Notes: generated by a model not told the origin, from the sequence alone. DNA of 64,000 nt from JAIQET01 sp035542575 (GCA_035542575.1 DATKLE010000101.1:3293-67292); one strand, 5' to 3'. Counted from the stretch's first letter, positions 8,237 to 17,186 are shown. A program made the numbers and translations.

Positions 8237-10297
8237 TCACCACACCCGGCACTGGTTTTCGCGCACCATGGGCTGACCCGCCTTGCAGGCAAAGGCCTGC
8301 TGGAACTGGGGCATGTTCGAGACTACGCCATTGGTGCGGTATTTCTCCGGAGAGTGCGGGTTGGTCGCGGCCCGCATGCGCGCTACTTCCGGCGTCTCAT
8401 GGCTGCACCAGCCCTGCCCGTAGCCGATAAAGAAGCGCTGCTCCGGGGTGAAGCCGTCAATCGGTTCTAGCTTCTTTCCCTTCTCTGCTTCCTGCCACGC
8501 CATATAGGAAAGAATCAGGCCGCCCAGATCGGCCACATCCTCGCCGAGCGTGAGCTTCCCGTTGATCTTGATGTCATCCACCACGGTGTACTGGGAGTAC
8601 TGGTCGGAGATGCAAGTGGCGCGCTTTTCGAACTCCTTGGCGTCGCCCGGCGTCCACCAGTCCCGCAGGTTGCCGTGGCCGTCAAACTGGCGGCCCTCGT
8701 CGTCGAAACCGTGGGTGAGTTCGTGGCCAATGATGCCGCCGGCGTCGCCATAATTCACCGCGTCATCCATCTTCTTGTCAAAGAAGGGCGGCTGCAGAAT
8801 ACCCGCGGGGAAATTGATGTCGTTCATCTGCGGATCGTAGTAGGCGTTGACGGTCGCGGGGGTAATGAGCCACTCACCATGATCGATGGGTTTGCCGATC
8901 TTTCCCAGTTGCCGCTGAAACTGGAAGGTCACCGAGCGCTCCACGTTGCCCAGGGCATCTCCCCGTATGATGCGTACCGAGCTGTAGTCGCGCCATTTGT
9001 CGGGATAGCCAATCTTGTTGCGAATCAGGTGAAGCTTTTCCAGGGCCTGTTGCTTGGTGGCGTCTGACATCCAGGGCAATTGCTTGATGTCGCGCTCCAT
9101 GGCCGCCTCGATGTCTTCGACCATCTTCAGAGTGCGCTGCTTTCCCTCGGGGCCGAATGTTTTTTCGACGTAGGCCTGACCAAGGGCTTCGCCGAGATCG
9201 CGATCTACATAGCGAACGCACCGCTTCCAGCGTGGCTGCAGCTCCTTTTGTCCGGCCAGCGTCCGGGCGGAGAACTCGAAATCGACATTCACAAAGGCAG
9301 CCGGAAGATAGCGCGCATTGGAGTGCGCCAGATGCCAGCGCAGGTAGGTTTTCCAGTTCTCCAGCGGCTCCGTTTTGAGTTCCGCTTCCAGCGCCTTGAA
9401 GAAGCCGGGGACCACGACATTCAGCGATTCGGCATTGGGCAGCCCAACACCCGCGAGATAAACGTTCCAGTCGAACGATGGGGTCAGCGCCTGCAGCTCC
9501 GCCCGCGACATCTTGTGATAGAGCTTGGCGGGATCCCTGCGCTCCACACGGGTGAGCGATGCCTTGGCCAGAGCGGTTTCCAACCTCATCACCGTTTGGG
9601 CGTTCGTATCCGCGGCCTCGGGTTGATCGCCAAGCAGTTCAAACATCTTCCTCACATGCGCCAGATAGGCCTTGCGAATCTCGGCCGACTTGGCATCTTC
9701 CTTCAAGTAGTAATCGCGGTCTGGGAGGCCCAGCCCACCCTGATCGGCCTCGGGAATGAACTGCGAGGAATCCTTAAAATCCTGGTCCGCGGTGAAGGAA
9801 AAGAGTGTCGAGGTCGGCAACACCGTGAACACATCCCGCGCGTGATAACTGGCCAGGTAGCCCGCCAGATCGCGCACCGACTTCAGTTTGGCAATCCCCT
9901 CCAGGTCGCTTTGGATCGGCCGAGTGCCCGCGGCCTCGATGGCTGACTCATCCATGCAGGAGGCGTAGTAATCACCGATCTTCTGCTGCACCGCGGTACG
10001 CCCCGGGTTGGGGCGAGCGGCATCATCGAGAATCTGCCGCAGAACCAACTGGTTCTGCTCTTGCAGCTTTGAGTCAACACCCCAACTTGCCTGGTCGGGT
10101 GGAATCGGGTTCCTCTTCAGCCAATTCCCGCAGGCAAACTGGTAGAAATCGACGCAAGGATCGACGCCCCGGTCCAGCGAGTTCACATCGAGTCCGGGAG
10201 AATACTCCGTGGCCGCTTGCCCGGAGTCCTGGCCAACCGCGAAGGTCACACAAAGCAACATTAGACCCAACAGAGTCGAGAACGTCTTAGTTCGCAT
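8237..10297 (-). CDS. Secreted M13 family zinc metallopeptidase (neprilysin/PepO-like)
   Basis: This 686-residue peptidase has a signal peptide (MRTKTFSTLLGLMLLCVTFAVG) and the full M13 fold. The zinc motif is GGIIGHELTHGFDDEG with HExxH, the third ligand Glu is in GEDVADLGG, and the protein ends in the family-typical CRVW. The segment VNAYYDPQMNDINFPAGILQ is the conserved substrate-binding NAYY block. Such enzymes cut oligopeptides outside the cytoplasm. The start at 10297 is preferred over an ATG 42 bases upstream because it directly begins the signal peptide. It lies downstream of a small secreted protein gene on the same strand. Confidence 0.93.
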   Translation of the reverse strand: MRTKTFSTLLGLMLLCVTFAVGQDSGQAATEYSPGLDVNSLDRGVDPCVDFYQFACGNWLKRNPIPPDQASWGVDSKLQEQNQLVLRQILDDAARPNPGRTAVQQKIGDYYASCMDESAIEAAGTRPIQSDLEGIAKLKSVRDLAGYLASYHARDVFTVLPTSTLFSFTADQDFKDSSQFIPEADQGGLGLPDRDYYLKEDAKSAEIRKAYLAHVRKMFELLGDQPEAADTNAQTVMRLETALAKASLTRVERRDPAKLYHKMSRAELQALTPSFDWNVYLAGVGLPNAESLNVVVPGFFKALEAELKTEPLENWKTYLRWHLAHSNARYLPAAFVNVDFEFSARTLAGQKELQPRWKRCVRYVDRDLGEALGQAYVEKTFGPEGKQRTLKMVEDIEAAMERDIKQLPWMSDATKQQALEKLHLIRNKIGYPDKWRDYSSVRIIRGDALGNVERSVTFQFQRQLGKIGKPIDHGEWLITPATVNAYYDPQMNDINFPAGILQPPFFDKKMDDAVNYGDAGGIIGHELTHGFDDEGRQFDGHGNLRDWWTPGDAKEFEKRATCISDQYSQYTVVDDIKINGKLTLGEDVADLGGLILSYMAWQEAEKGKKLEPIDGFTPEQRFFIGYGQGWCSHETPEVARMRAATNPHSPEKYRTNGVVSNMPQFQQAFACKAGQPMVRENQCRVW

Positions 10298-10428
10298 GGA
10301 AACCTCGGATGAATGCTGGAATTCAACGCCGTTCAACATGGCAGGAGTAGGAGCACGCCCGCCGGTGTCTTAGACGTAGCAGAAGGCACATGGTTTGGCC
10401 AAGCTTGTGGGGCGCACACTCCGCCGAA

Positions 10429-10998
10429 CTAATACCTCCTCTGGCCAAAGTACTTCCGCACCCCGATGCTGTTGTATCGGCCCCAGGGCCCGTTCGGACC
10501 GAGGTCCGCCGGACCCAGATTGCGGTCCCGCGCGCCAAAACGCTGGAACAAGAAATGTTGCGTCACCCGCATTTCAAAGCCCTTGCCGATGTAAGCGCCG
10601 AAACCCCACGACCGCTCCCAGCCCATTGCGTCGAAGGACCAGGTGTACAGATTCTGGGGTACGTTCTTCCCAAACAGGAAACGTGGCTCGCCAAAGAAGA
10701 ACAGGCGGCGCAACTGGGTGCGCCCGAAGGGGCGCACTTCGACATAGCCGGAGATCATATAGCGCGCGAAAGCATTGCAGGGAGCGTCCTTCCCGCCGAA
10801 GTTTCCTGCATCCGCGCGGCACAGGTTAGGATCGATTTCGTTGTGCGGGGGCGCGATCTCGAACTGCCCGTACCCCCAGAATGTGTCCGAGGGAAAAAAC
10901 AACCGGTCTTTGGGTCCTACTGCGGGAGCTGGGGTTGTCTGCCCCAGCGCTATTGTCGCCAAGGCCAGGTATATCCACATCCAGAGCAGTCGTTTCAT
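10429..10998 (-). CDS. Small secreted protein of unknown function
   Basis: This 189-residue protein starts with a clear signal peptide (MKRLLWMWIYLALATIALGQ) and is preceded by GGGAGAG at good spacing. The mature part is rich in aromatic and Arg residues and alternates polar and hydrophobic stretches (GYVEVRPFGRTQLRRLFFFG, GFEMRVTQHFLFQRFG, ending IGVRKYFGQRRY). That pattern suggests a small outer-membrane beta-barrel ending in an aromatic residue. I do not recognise the family. Two Cys residues (near DPNLCRAD and DAPCNAF) could form a disulfide. It is divergent from the M50 peptidase gene. Confidence 0.65.
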   Translation of the reverse strand: MKRLLWMWIYLALATIALGQTTPAPAVGPKDRLFFPSDTFWGYGQFEIAPPHNEIDPNLCRADAGNFGGKDAPCNAFARYMISGYVEVRPFGRTQLRRLFFFGEPRFLFGKNVPQNLYTWSFDAMGWERSWGFGAYIGKGFEMRVTQHFLFQRFGARDRNLGPADLGPNGPWGRYNSIGVRKYFGQRRY

Positions 10999-11241
10999 GA
11001 TCTCTCCCAGAATCATTGATCGAGCACATGGAGCCATAATCACGCTGAAATCCGGGTAATGGCGACGTTGCAGCCTGCTTTGCGGCGCCACGCGTGACGG
11101 CGCATTGTACTCCGGCGTGACCGTTTTGGCGCGGCAACTAACCGGCGACGCCACGGCCCTGCGACCTTAAGATCAGCAATGGCACGCCGAGGCATGTTTC
11201 TCTTCGCGTAGAATGGAGCCGACCCTGGCTGGAGATGACTG

Positions 11242-12375
11242 ATGCGGGCCTCGATCAAACTCGGCCGCGTATTCGGCGTAGAGCTGGGCCTTCACTATAG
11301 CTGGTTCGTAATCGCGCTGCTGATCGTTTTTTCCCTGGCCAATCACTTTCACGAGGTGAACCGCGGCTGGGGAGACGACGTGATCTGGGCGGCGGCCGTC
11401 CTCACCGGCATCCTGTTCTTCGCAGGATTGTTTGCCCACGAACTGTCGCATGCCCTGGTGGCCAAAGCCCGCGGCCTGCCCATTCACTGCATTACGCTTT
11501 TTCTACTCGGCGGCATGGCGCAGATCGAGAAAGAAGCCACCGACGCCAAGACCGAGTTCTGGATGGGCATTGCCGGGCCCATCGCCAGCGCGGTCATTGG
11601 CATCGTTCTGCTGACACTGGCCCTCGCCTCCGGCTGGACATGGCGTGCCGAGCCTGGAACCCCGGGCGTGGCCATCCTGGTCTGGCTGGGCTACATCAAC
11701 CTGTTGCTCGGCGCCTTCAACATGATTCCGGGCTTTCCGCTGGACGGCGGACGGGTCCTGCGGGCGATCATCTGGTGGATCACCCAGAACGCGGATCGCG
11801 CCACCCGGGCCGCAACCACCGTCGGCCAGATTGTGGCCGTGTTGTTCATCATGTATGGACTGCTGCACTTCTTCGGACGCGACGTGTTCGGAGGACTCTG
11901 GATGGCCTTCATCGGCTGGTTCCTGTTGCAGGCATCCACTGCCAGCCGCACTCACCTGCAAGCCGAATCCCTGTTGCGCGGCCTGCGCGTGCGCGACCTC
12001 ATGTCCACCGATTGCCCGCACGTCGCCGGTAACACCCTGTTGCAGCACTTTGTGGATGAGGAATTGCTGCGCACTGGACGGCGCTGCTTCCTGGTGATGG
12101 AAGACAGCAGGGTGATCGGGCTCATTACCCCCACCGAAGTCGGGAAGGTAGAGCGGGACCGCTGGCCCGTGCTGCAGGTACGCAACGCCATGCGGCCGCT
12201 GGACCAGGTCCACTCCGTGGCTCCGGATACCAGCGCCATGGAAGCCATCGAGAAGATGGCCAGCGAAGATGTGAACCAGTTGCCGGTGATGTCCAACGGG
12301 CAGTTGGAGGGAATTGTCACCCGCGGACACATCCTGCAGGTGCTGCAGTCGCGGGCGGCGCTGGCGAGACGATGA
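11242..12375 (+). CDS. Site-2-protease-type membrane metallopeptidase with CBS domains
   Basis: This 377-residue protein is an M50 rhomboid-like intramembrane zinc protease. TM helix 1 is at about 15-35. HELSH near residue 72 is the zinc motif. The third ligand lies in NMIPGFPLDGGRVLRA near residue 165. From about residue 240 there are two CBS domains (DLMSTDCPHVAGNTLL... and AMRPLDQVHSVAPDTSAMEAI...), which usually bind adenine nucleotides. The architecture is that of the SpoIVFB/MJ0392 subgroup, so it likely cleaves a membrane-bound regulator or signal remnant under control of energy state. The substrate is unknown. Confidence 0.9.
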   Translation: MRASIKLGRVFGVELGLHYSWFVIALLIVFSLANHFHEVNRGWGDDVIWAAAVLTGILFFAGLFAHELSHALVAKARGLPIHCITLFLLGGMAQIEKEATDAKTEFWMGIAGPIASAVIGIVLLTLALASGWTWRAEPGTPGVAILVWLGYINLLLGAFNMIPGFPLDGGRVLRAIIWWITQNADRATRAATTVGQIVAVLFIMYGLLHFFGRDVFGGLWMAFIGWFLLQASTASRTHLQAESLLRGLRVRDLMSTDCPHVAGNTLLQHFVDEELLRTGRRCFLVMEDSRVIGLITPTEVGKVERDRWPVLQVRNAMRPLDQVHSVAPDTSAMEAIEKMASEDVNQLPVMSNGQLEGIVTRGHILQVLQSRAALARR

Positions 12376-12390
12376 GTCGGTCAAGGGCAC

Positions 12391-12418
12391 AAAAAGGCCC
12401 GACATTCCGCCGGGCCTC
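12391..12418 (-). terminator. Rho-independent terminator of glnA
   Basis: On the minus strand GGCCCG (12416-12411) pairs with CGGGCC (12401-12396) across a nine-base loop and is followed directly by TTTTTG. It lies 66 bases beyond the glnA stop codon and points the right way to end that transcript. The convergent M50 gene stops only 15 bases away. Confidence 0.75.
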
Positions 12419-12455
12419 AGGTCTGCGACACATCCAGTCTGCTACATCCAGCGCT

Positions 12456-12482
12456 AGTGGCCGGCGGGACGCCGGCGCTACG
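12456..12482. repeat. REP-like GCCGGCG hairpin
   Basis: GCCGGCG-GGA-CGCCGGC is a perfect seven-base stem with a three-base loop (12460-12476), flanked by GCGCTA on the right and GCGCTA just to the left. A half copy of the same word (GCGCCGGCGTCCCGC) follows ctaB at 35841-35855. It sits between the glnA stop and the glnA terminator. Confidence 0.5.
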
Positions 12483-12483
12483 G

Positions 12484-13908
12484 CTAGATGTCGTAGTACA
12501 ACGCGAACTCAAACGGATGCGGCCGCAGCCGCACCGCGTCCACTTCCTTCTCGCGCTTGTAGTCGATATAGGTTTTCAGCAGCTCTTCGGTGAACACGTC
12601 GCCCTTCAGCAGGAAGGCGTGATCCTTTTCCAGGCAGTCGAGGGCATCTTCGAGCGAACCCGGCATGGAGGGAACCTTCGCGAGCTCCTCCGGACCCAGA
12701 TCGTAGATGTCCTTGTCGAGCGGCTGGCCGGGATCCATCTTGTTCTCCACCCCGTCGAGTCCGGCCATCATCATGGCTGCGAACGCCATGTAGGGGTTGC
12801 AGCTCGGATCGGGCGGACGGAACTCCACCCGCTTCGCCTTGGGCGACGCCGAATACATCGGGATACGGCAGGCCGCTGAGCGGTTGCGCCGCGAGTACGC
12901 CAGGTTCACCGGAGCCTCAAAGCCCGGCACCAGGCGCTTGTAGGAGTTGGTGGTGGGCGCGATGATCGCCGACAGGGCCGGCCCGTGCTTGATCAGCCCG
13001 CCGATGTACCACAACGCCAGCTGCGACAGGCCTGCGTAGCCGTCGCCCGCGAACAGCGGCTTGCCGCCCTTCCACAGCGACTGGTGGGTGTGCATGCCGC
13101 TGCCGTTGTCCTGGAAGATCGGCTTGGGCATGAAAGTGACGGTCTTGCCGTACTGGTTGGCTACGTTCTTGACCACGTACTTGTAAAGCATCATGTGGTC
13201 GGCGGAGCGCACCAGCGAGTCGAATTTGAGGTCAATCTCGGTCTGCCCGCCGGTCGCCACTTCGTGATGGTGGCACTCCACCTCCAGCCCGCAGTTCTGC
13301 ATGGTCATCACCATCTCGCTGCGCAGGTCCTGGTAGTGGTCGGTGGGAGGTACCGGGAAATATCCTTCTTTGTAGCGCGGACGGTACCCCAGGTTGTTTT
13401 CCGTGCGGCCCGAGTTCCAGCGGCCTTCTTCGGCGTCAATGAAGTAGAAGCCATGCTGCTCGCGCTGGTCGAAGCGTACATTGTCGAAGATGAAGAACTC
13501 GGCCTCGGCTCCGAAGTAGGCGGTGTCGGCCACGCCCGTGGAAGCCAGGTACATCTCCGCCTTGCGGGCGATATAGCGCGGATCGCGGTCGTAGCGCTGC
13601 TTGGTCACGGGATCAATGACGTCGCAGGTCATCACCAGCGTGGGCGCTTCGGTGAAGGGATCGAGCATGTAGGTGTTGGGATCGGGAATGAGCAGCATGT
13701 CGCTCTCGTGAATCGCCGCCCAGCCGCGGATGGACGAGCCGTCCATGCCGAATCCCTCTTCGAATGAAGCCTCGCTCAACTGGTCAATCGGATAAGAAAC
13801 GTGGTGCCACAATCCAGGCAGGTCCGTGAAACGCAGGTCGAGCAGCTTGACTCCGTTTTTCTTCACGAACTCCATAATGGTCTTCGGATCGGTCTTCGAT
13901 TCAGCCAT
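12484..13908 (-). CDS. glnA: Glutamine synthetase, type I
   Basis: This 474-residue GSI-beta-type enzyme makes glutamine from glutamate, ammonia and ATP. Visible blocks are FGMDGSSIRGW at the N-terminus, FGAEAEFFIFD (metal-binding Glu), NGSGMHTHQSLWKGG in the His/Asn block, the NRSAACRIP Arg block and EFRPPDPSCNPYMAFAAM. The tyrosine in DIYDLGPEE is residue 402, the position modified by GlnE in E. coli-type enzymes. This fits the presence of glnE in the same window. The ATG at 13908 follows AAAGGAG; upstream in-frame codons are discounted because they read through the leader. A terminator follows the gene. Confidence 0.96.
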   Translation of the reverse strand: MAESKTDPKTIMEFVKKNGVKLLDLRFTDLPGLWHHVSYPIDQLSEASFEEGFGMDGSSIRGWAAIHESDMLLIPDPNTYMLDPFTEAPTLVMTCDVIDPVTKQRYDRDPRYIARKAEMYLASTGVADTAYFGAEAEFFIFDNVRFDQREQHGFYFIDAEEGRWNSGRTENNLGYRPRYKEGYFPVPPTDHYQDLRSEMVMTMQNCGLEVECHHHEVATGGQTEIDLKFDSLVRSADHMMLYKYVVKNVANQYGKTVTFMPKPIFQDNGSGMHTHQSLWKGGKPLFAGDGYAGLSQLALWYIGGLIKHGPALSAIIAPTTNSYKRLVPGFEAPVNLAYSRRNRSAACRIPMYSASPKAKRVEFRPPDPSCNPYMAFAAMMMAGLDGVENKMDPGQPLDKDIYDLGPEELAKVPSMPGSLEDALDCLEKDHAFLLKGDVFTEELLKTYIDYKREKEVDAVRLRPHPFEFALYYDI

Positions 13909-14262
13909 GCATCGCTCCTTTGTGCCGCCGGGTCTCCGGGCGTCGAAGTGGCGCTTCGGTGCGCTTTTTTCCTCTCGCCGAATGCGCAATCAATCTTGTC
14001 ATCAGGATTTAGGGGGGATGTTGTGCGCCTGCCGCAATCGCTTGCGCTCAAGTCGGAGTCCAGTCTAGAAGCCAGCAGGCTGGGCACGGAAATTGATTGT
14101 TTTTATGGCGGCGATAAGCAGGAGTTATCCACGGAAAGAATTGCCGTTTCAATGGGTTGCATTGTGGAAAAGGGGACCGACAAAGACCCGCTAAGCAGAA
14201 AGGCCAAACTGCGCCCAAGTCAGCACACAGCGCCGGAAGCGAACCAGGGTTTCAGTAGCTGG
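13909..14262. other. Gene-free stretch: glnA leader and upstream region
   Basis: This 354-base gap separates glnA from the small Cys-rich gene, both on the minus strand. I see no coding pattern or RNA gene. It contains the shared A/T-rich motif at 14089-14107 described separately. It should hold the glnA promoter and a leader of unknown length. I could not find a convincing sigma-54 box on the minus strand. Confidence 0.5.
14089..14107 (-). promoter_or_regulatory. Shared motif, copy 1 (upstream of glnA)
   Basis: On the minus strand this reads ATAAAAACAATCAATTTC. The same word with one change occurs at 14493-14510, upstream of the small Cys-rich gene. It lies about 180 bases before the glnA ATG and is strikingly AT-rich in a GC-rich genome, which fits a promoter element or a regulator site. 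Confidence 0.45.
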
Positions 14263-14445
14263 TCAGGACTCCGCCACCGTTTTCGTGGAGGCCTCTCCCG
14301 GCGGCCGAGCCGACCAATCCCGTTCTGCCTCTCCCCACGGCCCTTCCACCTGGGGCAGACGCGCGGTTGCGGGCGTACGCACCGGTGGCAAACATAAACA
14401 GGGGTCGTCCAAACTGTAGTCCACACCGCAATAAACGCAATGCAT
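14263..14445 (-). CDS. Small Cys-rich protein, possible zinc-binding
   Basis: The 60-residue product begins MHCVYCGVDYSLDDPCLCLP, giving a CxxC pair and a later CxC pair that together could bind one zinc ion. The remainder is Pro-, Glu- and Trp-containing and probably disordered. It is short but convincing as a gene because an AGGAGGG ribosome-binding site lies at ideal distance from the ATG and the Cys residues are tightly grouped. It is transcribed away from glgB and toward glnA. I do not recognise the family. Confidence 0.6.
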   Translation of the reverse strand: MHCVYCGVDYSLDDPCLCLPPVRTPATARLPQVEGPWGEAERDWSARPPGEASTKTVAES

Positions 14446-14492
14446 GGGACCCTCCTATTGTCCGCAGCATAGGATCGTTTGCCCCAGGGGGA

Positions 14493-14510
14493 GAAATTCA
14501 TTGTTTTTAT
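14493..14510 (-). promoter_or_regulatory. Shared motif, copy 2 (upstream of the small Cys-rich gene)
   Basis: On the minus strand this reads ATAAAAACAATGAATTTC, matching copy 1 at 17 of 18 positions. It is about 48 bases upstream of the small gene's ATG and 90 bases before glgB on the other strand, so it could serve either. Confidence 0.45.
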
Positions 14511-14600
14511 ACGCGCAATCAAAATTTGTGATATCAGAAGCGAGGAAAAGGCGGGGCTGCCAGGCTGCCAGCGCCTTCCGGTACACTAGTTTCGGCCTCC

Positions 14601-16532
14601 ATGAGCCATACATCGACTACGCTCGCTCCTCCGCGCCACGACATCAGTCTGCTGACCGAGCAGGACCTCTACCTGTTCAATGAGGGTAACCACTACCGCA
14701 TCTACGACAAGCTGGGCGCGCATCTCACCACCGCCGGGGACGAGTCCGGCACCAGCTTCAGCGTGTGGGCCCCCAGCGCGCGGGAAGTCGCGGTGATCGG
14801 CAGCTTCAACCACTGGAATCCACACTCTCATCCCCTGCGGGCACGCGGTAGTTCGGGAATCTGGGAAGGATTTGTCCCCGGCGTCGGCAAAGGCACGCTG
14901 TACAAGTTCCATATCGCTTCCCATCACCACGGGCACGTCGCCGACAAGGCCGACCCGGTCGCGTTTCTGAACGAGAAGCCCCCGCGTACGGCCTCGGTGG
15001 TGTGGGACCTGGAATACCAGTGGGGAGATCAGGGATGGATGGAAAGACGCAAAGAGAGGATTTCCCTCCAGGCCCCGATTTCCATATACGAGGTTCATCT
15101 CGGTTCCTGGATGCGGGTGCCGGAGGAACATAATCGTCCCCTGACCTATCGCGAGATGGCGCCGCGCCTCGCCGACTACGTGCAGCGCATGTATTTCACC
15201 CATGTGGAGCTACTGCCGGTGATGGAACATCCCTTCTACGGTTCCTGGGGATATCAGACCACCGGTTACTTTGCGCCCACCGCGCGCTACGGCACGCCGC
15301 AGGACTTCATGTACCTGGTGGACTATCTGCACCAGCGGGGGATTGGCGTGATCCTCGACTGGGTGCCGTCGCACTTCCCTTCCGATGGACACGGATTGGC
15401 CTACTTCGACGGCACGCACCTGTTCGAACACGCCGATTCGCGCAAAGGCTTCCACCCCGACTGGAAGACGCACATTTTCAATTATGGCCGCAACGAAGTG
15501 CGCAGCTTCCTGCTGTCGAGCGCCATGTTCTGGCTGGATAAGTATCACGCCGACGGACTAAGGGTGGATGCCGTGGCCTCGATGCTGTACCTTGACTATT
15601 CCCGCAAGCACGGGGAGTGGATCGCGAACAAGTACGGCGGGCGGGAGAATCTGGAGGCCATTGATTTCCTGCGCCAGTTCAACCGGGAAGCCTACAAAGA
15701 ACATCCCGACATACAGACTTTTGCGGAGGAGTCCACGGCCTGGCCTATGGTGTCAAAACCAACCTACGTCGGCGGCTTGGGCTTCGGCATGAAGTGGGAT
15801 ATGGGTTGGATGCACGACACGCTTACCTACTTCTCCCATGATCCCATCCATCGCCAGTTCCACCACAACCTGTTGACCTTCCGCATGCTCTACGGCTTCA
15901 CGGAGAACTTTGTTTTGCCGCTGTCGCACGACGAAGTGGTGCACGGCAAGGGCTCGCTCATCGGCAAAATGCCGGGCGACGAGTGGCAGCGGTTCGCCAA
16001 CCTGCGCCTGCTGTTCGGCTACATGTACGCCCAGCCTGGAAAGAAGCTGATGTTCATGGGAGACGAGTTCGGCCAGGTGCGTGAGTGGACCCATGACACC
16101 AGCCTGGAGTGGCACGTTTTACAGTATCCCGTCCATCGGGGTCTGCAGAGTTGGGTGGAGCAGTTGAATCGCGTGTACCGCAGCGAAGCCGCGCTGCACC
16201 AACTCGACACCGACCCTGCGGGGTTCGAGTGGGTGGATTGCAACGATAGTGCTACCAGCGTGCTGTCGCTGCTGCGGAAAGCGCACTCACCTCAGGAGAC
16301 AGTGCTGATCGTCTGCAACTTCACTCCCGTGCCGCGGCCGTCCTACCGGGTGGGAGTTCCCAGCGGTGGTTACTGGCGGGAACTGCTCAACAGCGACGCC
16401 CGCGACTATGGTGGGAGCGGGTTGGGCAATCTGGGAGGGCTCCACGCCGAACCGCAGCCGGCGCACGGACGTCCTTATTCACTGAACCTGATGCTGCCGC
16501 CCTTGGCGGCTGTGTTCCTGAAAGCCGAATGA
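14601..16532 (+). CDS. glgB: 1,4-alpha-glucan (glycogen) branching enzyme
   Basis: This 643-residue GH13 enzyme cuts alpha-1,4 glucan chains and rejoins them through alpha-1,6 links. It has an N-terminal CBM48-like domain (about 45-140, with SFSVWAPSAREVAVIGSFNH), then the catalytic barrel. ILDWVPSHFPSD is region I. DGLRVDAVASMLYLDY carries the nucleophile Asp. TFAEEST carries the acid/base Glu. LPLSHDEVVHGKGSL holds the third acidic residue. A C-terminal beta domain follows. Length suits the shorter GlgB group lacking the extra N-terminal domain. No other glycogen gene is adjacent. Confidence 0.95.
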   Translation: MSHTSTTLAPPRHDISLLTEQDLYLFNEGNHYRIYDKLGAHLTTAGDESGTSFSVWAPSAREVAVIGSFNHWNPHSHPLRARGSSGIWEGFVPGVGKGTLYKFHIASHHHGHVADKADPVAFLNEKPPRTASVVWDLEYQWGDQGWMERRKERISLQAPISIYEVHLGSWMRVPEEHNRPLTYREMAPRLADYVQRMYFTHVELLPVMEHPFYGSWGYQTTGYFAPTARYGTPQDFMYLVDYLHQRGIGVILDWVPSHFPSDGHGLAYFDGTHLFEHADSRKGFHPDWKTHIFNYGRNEVRSFLLSSAMFWLDKYHADGLRVDAVASMLYLDYSRKHGEWIANKYGGRENLEAIDFLRQFNREAYKEHPDIQTFAEESTAWPMVSKPTYVGGLGFGMKWDMGWMHDTLTYFSHDPIHRQFHHNLLTFRMLYGFTENFVLPLSHDEVVHGKGSLIGKMPGDEWQRFANLRLLFGYMYAQPGKKLMFMGDEFGQVREWTHDTSLEWHVLQYPVHRGLQSWVEQLNRVYRSEAALHQLDTDPAGFEWVDCNDSATSVLSLLRKAHSPQETVLIVCNFTPVPRPSYRVGVPSGGYWRELLNSDARDYGGSGLGNLGGLHAEPQPAHGRPYSLNLMLPPLAAVFLKAE

Positions 16533-16541
16533 CCGTCACTA

Positions 16542-16559
16542 CTGCCGATCTATCGGCAG
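16542..16559 (+). terminator. Hairpin after glgB
   Basis: CTGCCGA (16542-16548) and TCGGCAG (16553-16559) form a perfect seven-base stem with a four-base loop, nine bases beyond the glgB stop. No T-tract follows, so terminator function is only a guess. Confidence 0.35.
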
Positions 16560-16665
16560 CGGGCTGTCGCCGGGTCTTTCGGTAACAGGAACACAGCCAT
16601 AGCCGCTGGCCACTTCCGGGGTCCCCCATCGGCGCTTCTGTTCACCCCCGGCTCCGGGTTCGGGG

Positions 16666-17032
16666 TCAGAGTGCACCGAGCAGGATCTGAAGCTGATTCA
16701 GGATCCTGTCCACCGGCTCACCTTTGGCCAGCGCAGCGTCCACCAGATGGGGCGCTTCCTCCGGAACGGGCTGCCGACCCGTGATCATGATCACGGGAAG
16801 CGTTGGCTTGCAACGCTTTATCTCGGCAGCCAGTTCCGCGCCGTTCATTCCAGGCATTTGGTAATCGGAGATGACCGCATCAATATCAGTCGCTTTGGTG
16901 TTAAGCAACTCCAAGGCCTGATGACCAACTGCTGGCCACAATCACTCCGTAGCCACACCTGCCGAACAGCGTCTCGTAGAACCCGCGAGTTCCGGGATCG
17001 TCGTCCACGCACAGCAACGTAGGCCGCTTCAT
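16666..17032 (-). pseudogene. Response regulator receiver protein, broken by one-base frameshift
   Basis: Two overlapping reading frames together make one receiver domain. The first, from ATG 17032, reads MKRPTLLCVDDDPGTRGFYE with the acidic pocket and continues to GVIVASS. The second resumes GHQALELLNTKATDIDAVIS and includes DYQMPGMNG, with the phospho-acceptor Asp, and IMITGRQP. Removing one A of the pair at 16927-16928 would restore a single protein of about 121 residues. Either the gene is a fresh pseudogene or the base is an assembly error. No output domain is present, so the intact form would be a stand-alone CheY-like protein. Confidence 0.75.
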
Positions 17033-17186
17033 GACGAGAGGACGCTCCTCACCCACCGCTGACATGCGGCCCTGAGCGTTGCACGGCAATGACCAAACAG
17101 AGACCTTTCACCGGCGGTGCGGAAGCGAGGGGAATCCCGAGCCGGAAGCTTTCCAGGGAACAGGATCGTCGTCCAGGTTGAGCGAA

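Noticed and set aside
14125..14133. DnaA-box-like TTATCCACG upstream of glnA
   Set aside because: A single near-match in 64 kb is expected by chance, and no other origin features (AT-rich unwinding region, box cluster, dnaA/dnaN) are present.
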